DNA of 64,000 nt from Adiantum capillus-veneris (Eukaryota > Streptophyta > Polypodiopsida > Polypodiales > Pteridaceae): NCBI GenBank assembly GCA_014529385.2, contig CM043966.1, positions 93,197,087-93,261,086 of the forward strand, given 5' to 3'. The notes under the pieces are model-generated. The model had not been told where the DNA came from, searched no databases, and saw only the letters and a list, made by a program, of their open reading frames with translations. This document shows, piece by piece, positions 33,068 through 44,900 of the stretch; the first letter of the stretch is position 1, and each line of letters starts with the position of its first letter. The position numbers and the translations under genes were made by a program.

Positions 33068-36000
33068 ATGTACCTACGCTCTGGATGAGTGTTAGAGCAC
33101 GAGCATATTGGTAGTGCCTCCATTTACGCGGGCACCCATTATTCCTCCACCCTAGGTTCTGGACCTTCGGCCGGGACTCAAGGTAGCGCGAACCAAGATC
33201 CTCATATCGCGTCTAGTGATTCTTCCTCTGACTACGAAGTCATGGAGGGGTATCCTACACCAAACCCAGATAGTTCAAGTCAAGACATGCATGCCATGGG
33301 CCCACGGCCCGGGTCCAGCGTGTTTAGCCGCTTAAAAGAGACCCTTAGTAGAGTTACTCGCTCCGAACATGCGGTTAATGAAATAAATGAAGGGAGTGGG
33401 GAAGTAAATTTGTCATTCATGCCTAAAATAGACCCTATGCTTCTTGAGAGTGTGCATGTGAATGTTCCATCCACTGCACCTCCTGATCCTTTAGGACTAT
33501 CTCCCTCTGAGGTTCTACTACCCGATGGTAGGAGTCTTGCCGAAGTGCAAGAGATCGAACGCTATATGCAAGCAACAAGGGAGAGGGAAATTGAGAACCT
33601 ACGAAGGCTAGAACAAAGTCGAGCCCTGAAAGCAAAGGCTCCTATGACAACAATCATGCCAGCAGAGCAACCGAGTGCTCCCAAGGTAGCAGCCACGGAG
33701 GGGCAAGCGATCGGGAGCAATAATGCTTCCACCTTGAGGGAAACCTCCAGCACGCCAGGCCTAGATGGGATATTCCTAAACGAAAATTGGGAGTATGACC
33801 TACAAGCGGAAGCTTTAACTAATTTGTACACAGGACACACCTATCATGTGGGTTGGTTAGATGTTCTACAATCCACATCGGGTGCTACTAGCATAGATGA
33901 GCAACAACAGAAATTCTGTGATGTCCTCCATAGGATTGTCGAGTTAGAAAGACAGAACAAAGGGATCAACATGCCTTCAACATGCCTAATGAGATTCTTG
34001 GATACGGGAAAGGCCAACCAACCAACCCTATCACAAATGGAGACTCCCTCAGTGAGCCCCATTGATCCTCCATATGTTGTTTCACCAGGAGCCTCAGTAC
34101 AATTTGAGCCCACAAGTGGCAGCTTTACCTTCCAAGATCTAGCTCATCTTTCTCTTAATGACACTACGGCTACCATGCATATCCCAGTGGTGAGCGTGAC
34201 AAGAAGTACACCATGGAGTTCATTTGTTAATACTGCACCGATGCCTAGTAGCACAGTGCCCCCAACTATACCTACATGTATGTATCAATCATGTGCACCT
34301 GTCGTACCTCAGCCTCATGTAGCTCCTACACCTCCGATTATTCCAAGAGCTTACAATCCACAATGGCATTATCCAAGCTCTCATACAAGTGGAGCCATGC
34401 CATTTAATAATAACATGGCATATCAGGCACCCCCTATGCCTAGGGCCATGCCTGTAAACTTTGGACCACCGTCTGGTACACCACCATACGAAATATGGGA
34501 CCCAAGAGCCACGCGTATGCCAAGGCCAAGGCCAACTCCCATCTCACATGTGGTTCCAGGAGCACATACACCCATTATACCTGCTCAAATAGGAGATTTG
34601 GCAGCATTTGCTCAAACTATCGGTCGCTCTATTGTGGAAAACATGCGTAGTGCACTTGATAGAGATCCTAGGAGCAAGGCAGTTCAAGGAGCTAAGCTCA
34701 CACAAAAATTCAGTGGAGACGGAGATGCTAGAAAGCATATGGAAGTCTTTGAACATGTGTACGATTCCTTGGAAGAGCACAATGAGCTACATAAGTGTAA
34801 GGCTTTGAGTTTGACCCTAAGCGGAAAGGCTGGAGATTGGTATAGAACCTTAAGAGTAGAAGAGAAAACGATCTACTCTACTCTTAGGAGACTGTTCTTA
34901 AAAGAATACATACGAGAGGGAGTACTTTGGGGTGTAGCCTCTCAGCTCCAGAAAGCCCAACGAGAAGAAGGTGAATCCGTGAGAGACTTTATTAGTCGCC
35001 TAAAGAATTTGAATTCTAGATGCAATCCAAACGAGCGATTCAACAACAACCAATTGCTCGATAGATTCATTAGGGGACTACGACATGAAAGTATCTATAA
35101 TGGCCTAGTCATTAGAGGTATCACTACTTGGGAAGTAGTCACCATGAATGCAATCCAATTGGAGGATAATTTAATGATTGTAGGAGAAAGAGTGTCTGTC
35201 GAGCCGAAGTCTAGTAGCTCGCAAGCGTCAAGGCATGAGCCGATGAAGATAAAGCCAATCGTGAAAGAGCAAACGATATCTGAGATGACTTTGGCAGATC
35301 TCACCAAGGCCATCCAAGAAAGACTTAGGGGTAATCGTGCTCCACAAAACACTCATATGTATCCAAGAAGGGAGCAACAATGGTGCTCAATTTACTTGTG
35401 CCCACATACTACGAGTGAATGCCCTACTTTCAGAGTAAAGTTTAATGGGACTTGTAACGCGTGTGGTAGGTATGGCCATGAAGCAAAGGATTGCCTAATG
35501 CTTAAACGCATCATGGAAAATAGACCGCCTATAGCTTGGGCAAACTCACCTCGAGTTCCTGCATTGATTCCTACCCCACCCATGGAGCAAAAGTTGGCAT
35601 TACAGCACATGGTCCCTAGAACCCAAAATGTGGTCCTAACCACACCGTTGCCACCTCCAGTGCTAGGACCGCAACCGGCTCATCCCAGAGGTACACCTAT
35701 GAACCAAATAGGTTGCGAGTCATCTAGTACTTATGTAGATTGCGAAGAGGACATAGACTCTAGTATCACCTATGGAGTCGACATGCTTGAGGAGTGTCCC
35801 ATGTACTATATGGAAGACCATTGGTGACAAATCAAACTGGTATATCAAGCTACTGCGCTAGCAGCAAGAGGCCAAAACATTAATAGTTTTGCCCAGAGAC
35901 CACCTCTTCCGTGCTACGAATGTGGTGGACCACATCGAGTAGCTGAGTGCCCCATTAGAATGCAAAAGAACGCCGCACTAATGAAAACAAGTCAAGGGAG

Positions 36001-36985
36001 TGCATTGGCAATGCCAATACTCACTTGTAATCATTGTGGCATAGATCATTTGATCGCACAGTGTCCTAACAATCCAAACGCACCGAAAATCACACCATTG
36101 AACATAATAGAGATTGTTGATGGGACACCACCAACTATAAACATAGCACCAGTGAATGCACTCACACGGTCGATGCTCCAAAGGCAAAATTACATCCTCG
36201 AAGAGAGAGATGCTGCATCCATTGGCCGAGCGAGAAAGAAGAAAACACGAAGAAAGAAATCCCTTAATGCTTCTAGCTCAAAACCTAGTTCAAAGACTAA
36301 CATAGGGACAGGAGAGGATCCCGTGTATATGAATGACCCTGAGGATGACTCAGATTCGATAGAGACCACGGAGACCAAAACTTTTACTACAAAGGAAAAA
36401 GCCAGTGAGGAGGATCACGAGAGGGAATTACGACGAACACCAAAAGAGTATTCAAAGTTAAACCATGCAGTTGCGAACCCCCAAGATAAGCCACGAGAGA
36501 CAAAAAATGAGGATTGCAAGAGAAAGATTGGAACCTATCCAAACCCAACAGTGGAAATTGAACGAGTCCAACAACTGAGGGGTTTGATGGAAGAAACTCA
36601 ACGAACATTAGAACCTGAACCCAAACATATCCAGATGTTGGACACAGTGTTTCCCACACAAGTTCAACCTCACAAGAACTACAGGCCGTTAGCTATACCC
36701 AGTATCATTCGGGAAGAGAGTGAGGGTAGGACATCTGAAAGTGGACACACACCTTTCCTACTAGAGAGAATGTTTGGTGAGGGAATGCCCGACCCCCTTG
36801 AGGAAGTGGAGATTATATCTTCACCATTCTCTTGTCAGGGTCCTACGTCCCACAAGATGCCATTAAATGTTGCCAAATTGATGGATTTCATGTCTTCAGA
36901 AGTTAGAACCACCATCATGTCCAAACTATATAAAGACCACGAGCTAGTCTCAGCTCTTCGAGCCTTCCTCAATGGAGAATTATAG
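33068..36985 (+). pseudogene. TE-C gag (very long, multiple zinc knuckles)
   Basis: The start ATG 33068 (MYLRSG) is inferred from the sister copy, whose gag begins MHLRSGRVLE. TE-C has TGA at 33086-33088 where the sister has Arg. After about 450 residues of Pro/Ser-rich sequence comes the capsid-type retrotransposon gag domain (about 34690-35110; HKCKALSLTLSGKAGDWYRT, QREEGESVRDFISRLKNLN). Knuckle-like motifs follow: CSIYLCPHTTSEC (first spacing damaged), CNACGRYGHEAKDC (35452), CYECGGPHRVAEC (35913) and CNHCGIDHLIAQC (about 36028). Stops at 35825-35827 (TGA; sister GGA, Gly) and 36983-36985 (TAG; sister AAG, Lys) break it without changing frame. Confidence 0.9.
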
Positions 36986-37009
36986 GCCGGATTACCACAG
37001 TTTGCACAT

Positions 37010-38106
37010 ATGAACAAACATGACTCGGTAATGAATGATGAGGAACATTTAGCACCACCATCTGACCTAGCGGGACATGAATCTGTAATTGAAGTACCCG
37101 TTAACAAGTTGGGGCAATACTTTGAAGGTGATGAATCTAATGCTACTCTACCAATCACTACTAAAGGATTAACTATAAAGGGGGTCCTTGACGGTGGTGC
37201 GGGAGTCAGCATGGTGACAAAGAGTTGTTGGGAGTCTATGGGGCGACCTCACCTTGAAGCCACAAGCGTAGTGGTAAAAATGGCTAATGGATCTATTGTT
37301 ACGCCTATTGGAATGCTAAAGGATCTCAGGATCAAGGTCTTGGGACACAAGGTAAGGCAGGCTTTCATTGTTATGGATTTTTCCACGCATCCTATGTCAT
37401 TTGAGATGATCTTAGGGCGTCCATTCATGAGGGAAGCAAAAATGGTGCATGACTGGTCCAAAAACCACGTCTACTTACAGTTCCAAGACTTTGTCATTCG
37501 AGTTGATCTTTTAAGTGGTCGAACGCATCCTCTAGGAAATAAATTCATCATTGATAATCGATCAGACACAACCATTCACTCAGCTCCATTAGAGTATTGT
37601 TACACGTGTAACGAAGACACGGATATTGGGGAGAACTCTCCTTATATGGATATCCTACCCGGAATGGTTGAGTCAAACAATGTCGATTGGGTACACCTTG
37701 CGGCAAGTATAGATACATGGGGAGCTAGAGGAACAACTTGGGTAACACCAGATGGGGAAGAGATACAACACATTGCACCAGTAAACATGTTAGGTGTAGC
37801 ACATGTAACATCTGATGATAAGAAAGAGGCACACCTACCTGAGAGTGAAAGAAAGAGGCTTCCTCAAAGGCTTCAGGCCAATACACATCGGAAACGGAAT
37901 CTCACGAAGAAATGGATTCGGAACCTGAGGAAACATCGAGTGAGCCAAGTATAGAAACTGAACACTCAACGCCTAGTACGACCATCTATGGTAATTTATA
38001 TGAGAGTGAAGAAGATACAAGCGAAGACCTATCGGGCGAGTCGAGTTTAAACATTTACCAAAATCAAAACCTCAACAAGAAACAAAGGTCATATAAGAGA
38101 CAATGA
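37010..38106 (+). pseudogene. TE-C protease 1 and acidic linker
   Basis: In frame with gag, the core LPITTKGLTIKGVLDGGAGVSMV is followed by MILGRPFMREAKMVHDWSKN, the retropepsin loop and ILGR motifs. The catalytic loop reads D-G-G in both TE-C and TE-D, so this is a family feature and not a private mutation. An acidic Ser/Glu-rich linker follows; the frame slips near 37900, and TGA at 38104-38106 interrupts the shifted frame. Confidence 0.85.
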
Positions 38107-39340
38107 TATCAAGCAAATGTGAGAGCTAGGATAAACAAGGAAATATCTATTGCAGAATGGCTTAGCTATCTAGGGACATGTGATGCTCATCGAAAGCTAG
38201 TAGACAATTGGGGTGAACATCTCCAGAGTGTCATGTGGTGCAGCCCGCGACCCATTGACCTCGCTCAATTGGAGGTTACAGAGCCGAAAGAAAGGTCTCT
38301 GTCAGGACAAGAGCCTGCTAACTTACATAAGGCTCCTAAACATTTTAAATCTTATACCACGGGGGAGCGAAAGGTTGTGTATGCCAAAGCCCAACGAATA
38401 CCTACCAATGGAAGCAGTGGAGTCTATGATGGTCCAGCGGTAGTGAAAGAGATAGAATTAGCAGAACCAGGTGAGGAGTCTAAACCAGTCTTTATTGCTC
38501 AAGACCTTACCGAAACTGAAGAGGCTGTACTTAAGGAGCTCCTCAAGGAATACAAGGATATCTTTGCTTGGACATATCATGACATGAAGGGCGTTCCACC
38601 TTCTGTGGTGCAACATACAATTCCCATGATCAACACTGCTAAACCCGTCCAACAACGACCCTATCCAATGAATCCTAAGTACGCCAAAATTGTACAAGAG
38701 GAGATTGAAAAACTTATCCAATGTGGATTCATATACCCTATATGAGCACTCAGAATGGGTTTCTCCAATAGTCATTGTGCCAAAAAAGAATGGGAAACTA
38801 AGAGTGTGCGTGGACCTCAAGAAAGTTAATGCACCCACTAGGAGAGATCATTATCCCTTGCCATATTCATAACATGTGCTTGAAAGAGTTGCGGGCAAGG
38901 AAGCTTATAGCTTTTTAGATGGGTACTCTCGTTACAATCAAATCACAATTGCATTAGAGGACCAAGCTAAAACTGCTTTTATCACAGAGTTTGGAGTGTT
39001 TGCATTTCGTGTTATGGCTTTTGGCTTAACAAATGCCCCTGCTACATTCCAACAATTAATAAACACTGCGTTTAAAGAATTTCTAAGGGAGTTTTGTGAA
39101 GCTTTCCTAGACGACCTTTGTGTTTATTCTTCTTGGGAGAAGCATTTGTTATATCTACGAAAAATATTTGAAAGGTGCAGATTTTATCGCATCTCATTGA
39201 ACCCTTTCAAATGCCAATTTTGGGTTAAGCATGGAGTCATTCTAGGGCATATAGTGTCCAAGAACGGGATATCCACAGATGAGAGTAAGATTAAAGCCAT
39301 TGCCGATTTGCCACCACCAACGAACTATAAAGGAGTTTAA
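38107..39340 (+). pseudogene. TE-C reverse transcriptase
   Basis: Upstream linker with TYHDMKGVPPSVVQHTIPM, then a one-base insertion near 38741 relative to TE-D restores the main frame. RT blocks: WVSPIVIVPKKNGKLRVCVD, SFLDGYSRYNQITIALEDQA, FRVMAFGLTNAPATFQQLIN and the catalytic FLDDLCVYS. Stops at 38870-38872 and 39338-39340 (TAA; sister CAA, Gln). The catalytic Asp pair is intact. Confidence 0.95.
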
Positions 39341-39346
39341 AGATTT

Positions 39347-40010
39347 ATGGGCCATGTTGGTTATTATCGAAGGTTTATTTTAAACTTTGCCGAGATAGCG
39401 CGTCCATTGTACAAGCTTCTTATCGAGTTTCACTGGACGGAAGAATGTCATCAATCTTATGAGTTATTAAAGAAGGCCCTAAAAAGTGCTCCAATCTTGC
39501 AAACACCTGATTGGAATGTACCTTTTCATGTGCATATTGATGCATCAAATTTTGCTATTGGGCGTGTTCTAACTCAACCAGGAGAACATAAATTGGACTA
39601 CCCTATTAGCTTTGCAAGTCGCCAATTAAATGATGCCAAGATGAACTACACTACTACAGAGCGCGAAGGTCTAGCTATGATTTACGCAGTAAAGAAATTT
39701 CGCTATTACCTTCTTGCTACCAAGTTTGTGTTTTATGTTGATCATCAAGCATTGCTATATTTGGTAAACAAGCCGTGTTCCACAGGTCAAATTACACGAT
39801 GGTTGTTAATTCTTCTTGAGTTTGACTTCACCGTTGTTGTGAGGTCTGGGAGGAAACATGTCATGGCGGATCATTTATCTCGTATCCCTAATGGTGAAGC
39901 TACTACGGGGGTTGATGATGAATTGCCTGATACTCCTTTGTTCATTGTTGAGACAATGCCTGAATGGAGTGAAAAGATTGTTAACTTCTTAGTTAATGGT
40001 TTTCCACCCA
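39347..40010 (+). pseudogene. TE-C RNase H
   Basis: VGYYRRFILNFAEIARPLYKL (RT connection) precedes RNase H: HVHIDASNFAIGRVLTQPGE (Asp), TEREGLAMIYAVKKFRYYLL (Glu), YVDHQALLYLVN (Asp) and VMADHLSRIP (Asp). All four catalytic acids are present. No second archaeal-type RNase H follows, which argues against the Tat group. The sequence continues without a break into the integrase. Confidence 0.94.
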
Positions 40011-40954
40011 AAGAGTTGCGAAAATATATAGCTCGAAAATTAATCAAGGAATGTGAACCCTATTGCTTACTGGTTGGAACTCTCTATAAGAGAGGAAAAG
40101 ATGATGTTCTTAGACGCTGTGCCTGCGAGGATGAGTATTTATATATTCTACAAGAGGCACACATGGGCGTAGTTGGTGGTCACTTTTCAGAAAAGTTGAC
40201 TGCCCGAAAGATCTTACAGTCAGGCTATTGGTGGCCCACTCTGTTTAAGGATGCATCACTTTTTGCAAAGGAATGTGATGAATGCTAACGCTTCAAGAAG
40301 CCACAAAGAAGTGATAGGATGCCTCTACATCCCATCAAGGTAACCCAACCATTTGCAAAGTGGGGCTTAGACTTTGTAGGACCGATTAGTCCGGCTGCAC
40401 GTAACACGCAATCACGATTTATCATTGTGGCTACCGACTATGTAACCAAATGGGCTGAAGCAAAAGCAACACGAAAGGCGGATGCAAAAACAACAGCTAA
40501 GTTCCTCTTTGAGAACATTATCACACGTTTTGGATGCCCCTTTGAACTTGTGAGTGACAATGGAACTCATTTTATAAATGAAGTAATAAAAGAACTCACA
40601 TCAAACTTCATGATATCTCACCACAAGTCTACACCCTATTATCCCCAAGCAAATGGCCAAGCTGAGAGTACCAACAAAACTCTCATCTCCATTTTGACAA
40701 AGACAGTGGAGGCTCATCGCACTGATTGGGACTTAAAGCTTACATCAGCTTTATGGGCTTATCGTACTGCGTATAAAGTTGCTATTAATTGCACACCGTT
40801 TAAAATGGTGTATGGCCAAGAAGCAGTTATGCCATGGGAGTTTGTCCTTCCTAGTCTTCGAGTAGCTTCTCAAGAAGGTTGGGATGGTAACCCCTTAGTG
40901 GAGCGATTATATATCCTAGAAAGGGTAGATGAAGAAAGGCAATTAGCTGTGTGA
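40011..40954 (+). pseudogene. TE-C integrase, zinc finger and catalytic core
   Basis: The H2C2 finger (HMGVVGGH ... CDEC) is followed by stop TAA 40286-40288, probably from a Gln codon. The core shows WGLDFVGPIS, IIVATDYVTKWAEAKATR (Asp), ELVSDNGTHFINEV (Asp) and YYPQANGQAESTNKTL (Glu). TGA 40952-40954 then interrupts the same frame, in a CGA-like context. Confidence 0.95.
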
Positions 40955-41400
40955 AATGCTCTAGTGGAGAAGGATAGGAGAAAGAAGTGGTTTGATAGCC
41001 ATTTAAAGGATAAAGACATCAAGGTTGGTGATAAAGTTCTTATGTACGGGGTACGTAATGAAAAGAAGAAATTGAAATACGCTGGTAAGGGACCATATCG
41101 AGTGTGTGAAATTACCCCGCAAGGTACCATTCGTGTGGAGACTCTAGATGGAGTTGAAACCATTCGATTCCTTAATGGGAGTAAATTCAAAAGATATTAT
41201 GATCCTCTAAGCCAGGAAGAGTTGCAAGCTATCCATCAAAAGAAGGCTGCCAAGGAACAAGCAGAGCTTAGAAAAATCCAAGCAAGAGTTGAGGCTCGAG
41301 AACGACAACAACGTCTTAGACGCCAACGAGAGGCTAATCTACGAATCACGCAAGCATTTTTCGAGGACACAGATGATGACTCATTAGAATCTGAGCCACC
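40955..41400 (+). pseudogene. TE-C integrase C-terminal domain
   Basis: WFDSHLKDKDIKVGDKVLMY and KLKYAGKGPYRVCEITPQGT correspond to the GPY/F module that follows the gypsy integrase core. A strongly basic, Gln/Arg-rich helix (about 41215-41360) links it, without a frame break, to a second protease-like domain. Confidence 0.88.
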
Positions 41401-42076
41401 GCTACGATACCCAATTGAGCTAAATAGCCCCTATGGGAAAGTACTATACAATGCCTTATTAGATACGGGAGCTAAAAAAAAATTGTTATCCTATGGAGTT
41501 TGGTGTCAATTAGGGAAACCGACCCTATCCCCGAGTACGATGCAAGTCAAGGGCATTAATAAAAAGAAAACTGCTATTCTTGGAGTCCTTCAGACCCCTG
41601 TTGTCTATGACAATGGAAGCATAGTGCAGAGGTTTCTAGTCATGCCCGCGGGAGCTATGGAAGGCAACGTAAACCTGGGACGCACGTGGATGTTGGCAAC
41701 CAAATGCACTATTGATTGGGATATTGGTAGTGTCATGACGCGACCACCGACTCTTACCCCTATCATTCAAGCAAAGTCACCTACGTTGCAAACTCTAGAA
41801 AAGTTGAAGGATAGCCAACATTCACAAGCCAAGGTGGTTAACTTGTCTTTGCCGGCTACCCATGAACCTAGCAGTTCAACAGTTGTAGTTGCAGCAAGCA
41901 GTAATGTTGCAAGTACTCAACCTGCACGACCTAAGAGTACATATGAATGGGTCCCCACGGCCTTACTTCCAACTACCTCAACCCTCCCATCCATTTCAAG
42001 AAAAAATTTCCCTGGAGAACCAAGAGCACGCTCTAGGAGATTCAAGACCAAATCACAAAGCCCAAGGCTACTATGA
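41401..42076 (+). pseudogene. Second retropepsin-like domain at the TE-C pol C-terminus
   Basis: In frame with integrase: YPIELNSPYGKVLYNALLDT then GAKKKLL, with the Asp at 41462-41464 in a canonical D-T-G-A loop preceded by hydrophobic ALL, followed by a helix-like segment ending in LG. About 65 residues on, RFLVMPAGAMEGNVNLGRTW supplies the second retropepsin signature (FxVMPAG ... LGR), then CTIDWD. Upstream protease 1 has D-G-G in the same loop. A low-complexity tail runs to TGA 42076. I do not know a Ty3/gypsy lineage with a protease fold after integrase; the domain call is by motif only. Confidence 0.7.
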
Positions 42077-42818
42077 TGGAAATGAGCAAATTTGGGTACC
42101 TAAACGTAAAATGTGTCCTTCCCTATCGACAACAAACCCATATGAGTCAAACAGTGTAACGCTAAAGCCAATGGAAGACCGTGGGAAGGGAAAGATCACA
42201 GAATGCTACACACCTAGTCCAGAGCTATTTTGGGCTCTAAGGCAAAACCAATTTATTCCACCTAGCTCAGGAAGGGGGGAATTCCATGAAGCTTCTAGAT
42301 CCTCATGTAATTCATCCATAGAGGTAAAAGCTTCTACACAGCCTCCATCTATAGTAGTGGACCTCCATGAAGCTACAAAAGAATCCACACCTCCCAGTGT
42401 TCAAGAATCACCTGATGAACCACTTCAAGTTTGATCCTGGGAGAGTACCTTACCACCCTTGCAACTTGACGAGGCACCTAGGGTAATAGAAAACTACTGG
42501 CAAAAATCCTCACCTATTACCAACTGGAACAATTGGTTTCAAAGGGTAACGACATCATTTCAAACGGTATGATCTACCCAAGGAAGGGGGGAGTGTTTGT
42601 GGACATCCATTATTCACTTGCTTCCTTCTCAACCTTTCTCCCTGACCTCTTAATCTCCAATCTTAGGGAATGTATATATAAAGCCTTATACTCACAAAAA
42701 CAAGATAAAAAAGTAAAAGAGCAAGAGCCATAACACAAATCATAAAAACAAATTATGCACAAGAACACGACCCTTGTAATATTTGCACTCTAACCATCAT
42801 CTATTTGCGTGTACAGAT

Positions 42819-43160
42819 ATGGCTAGTACGCTAGAGTCATCCACTCCTGCCTTGGGTGAGAGGTACCCTCGTTACTTTTCACAAATATTTCACATGGTCT
42901 TTCCAGTGCTTGCATGTGAATGGGATTTGATAGGTACGCTATCATGTGAGAGGAATTTTGAGGAGTTAGAATGGACGGTACGTCTCTTGACCACTTCTGA
43001 TCCATACTTAGTAGAGAGCGTTTCTCCCATTGCACAAGCCTACCATTTTGACCAAGATGACTATAGGCGTCTAGTGACCTTCTTAGTAATCATGGGCACC
43101 TATGATGGGCACCTAGCCTTAGGGTTTCTTCCCAACCTCTACAATATCCTATTCCCTTGA
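42819..43160 (+). CDS. Small accessory ORF of TE-C, function unknown
   Basis: ATG 42819 opens 113 residues (MASTLESSTPALGERYPRYF ... ), with an internal CEWDLIGTLSCERNFEELEW stretch, several aromatic residues, no transmembrane segment, no zinc motif and no signal peptide. It lies between pol and the long 3' noncoding region, where env-like or accessory genes of some plant gypsy elements sit. It is free of stops although pol is not. The matching region is deleted in TE-D, so conservation cannot be tested here. Confidence 0.4.
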   Translation: MASTLESSTPALGERYPRYFSQIFHMVFPVLACEWDLIGTLSCERNFEELEWTVRLLTTSDPYLVESVSPIAQAYHFDQDDYRRLVTFLVIMGTYDGHLALGFLPNLYNILFP

Positions 43161-44534
43161 CTCTCTAGGGGGAGTGCAAATAATTAGGTTAGGGTTCCTT
43201 ATGTTTTTTGTTGTGTTCAATAAGTGTTGGTACCTTTTCCCACTAAGGTGCCTCCTGGAGGTATTCCTTTTGTTTCCTAGTGTGTACAGGAGCGTGTTGC
43301 TATTGATAGGATTTGGACCTTCATGGAATCTTTATCTCGACTCACTCTTCAAATCAAGCGCGACCATCGACACAAACAGGTGTTTCTTGTCCATTAGCAT
43401 TGCCCCTTATCTTTTTTGCAGCTATGATTGTCTGCTTTAATTGTGATTGGTAGCCTAATATTCACCCCATTTGCATAGTATCAAACATTTAATTCAATGT
43501 AATTTTTTGTCATAATCACTTGTCTAGGTTTAAAAATCAAGCAGTCCGACTAAGCTAGTTTGACCAAGTTAGGTGTTAGAGATCTTCTCTTAATACCATG
43601 GGGAATGCCTTCCTAATAATTAATGGTTACTTAGGTTCTTAATCCGATTTAGGCAGCATTGTGTGAAATGTACTAGGGCTTTCTAGTGGGCTTGACCCTA
43701 TTGACCTTTAGCTTAAGTATTATAAAGGGAGTTTACTAGTGTGATGAGCCTGGGGAGGTGTATCAGTGTTATATGACCCCCCAAAGTTACAAACTTAAAA
43801 TGATGAAAATGAACAAACAAAAAATCAAAGTGCCACATTGTAATATCTTAAGCTGGAAGAGAAATCTCAGCTTGATTGGGTACTTCACTCACATGTATCG
43901 CCTATGGTACTAGAGCCCTAGAGGTTCCCAGTATGGGCGCTTTTTCTTGAAAAGCAAAAAACCCAAGGCATACAAAATAAGCACACATATCAAAATTGAA
44001 TCATTGTGAAAAGAATTTGGGGGGTCAAAGAAAAATTAATCAGTTAGGCGATGATTTCATGACAAATTCCTTTTATGGTAGCTTAACTACAAGGTCTTCT
44101 AGATATAGCCTCTAGTCAGCCCTCGAACATGAATACTTGGCTCTCGTGATTAAACAACTTAATTGACCACAGAAAATTAAGAAGCTTACCCATGGTATTA
44201 ATATTCGATATCTAGTGCCTTTCGACCGTCAAATTAGCGACCCCAGACTTGTTTAATTTTTTACCTTTACATCTGTCTATGCATTTGATTACATTGCAAT
44301 TTAATGTTCATTGCTGACAAATTGTTTGAAATTCTTTTACCAATCAATTTGTCTATCTAAAACTGCATATGCTTTTTAATCACTTATGAGAATGCAATTA
44401 CTGTGCCAATGTTGTTTGATTTTGCAGTGACTGAAGAAGGCTAAGGACATTCATCTCAAATGCTCTTCCACCTCGACGAACGAGCTTCAACTCAATAGCT
44501 TCCGAGGACGGAATCTACATCAGGAAGGGGGGCA
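43161..44534 (+). other. TE-C 3' noncoding region with polypurine tract
   Basis: The part from about 43520 is shared with TE-D (56180-57200) at high identity, although neither copy encodes anything there. It ends AGGAAGGGGGGCA, the polypurine tract, at about 44522-44534, immediately before the 3' LTR. Confidence 0.8.
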
Positions 44535-44835
44535 TGTTAACCCTCACGGCTCACGGACACCCCATCACCTACGACGGATGTGTATTATGTATTTGGTAGA
44601 GTCAGGTACCGGGCTTGTCGGACCAATAGGAAAAGGGTAAGAGTGATCGCCGATGAGAGGCCCACTCTAACTGGGACATTCAAGGGATTAGTTGTCTAAG
44701 CATGGGCGCCCAAGTGTGAATGGGGTGAGCTCATATAAAAGCCAACTAAACCTAAAATTCACTTATTCTCTCATTTGTGCAATAGAAGAGTGCTCTTGCT
44801 CCATCTCCATCTCCATCTTCTTCTTCTTTACCTCC

Positions 44836-44900
<65 letters not shown>

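Noticed and set aside
33089-35827. GTG start at 33089 as the real gag start of TE-C
   Set aside because: The sister copy shows the start is the ATG equivalent to 33068; the frame only seems to begin at 33089 because of the TGA at 33086.
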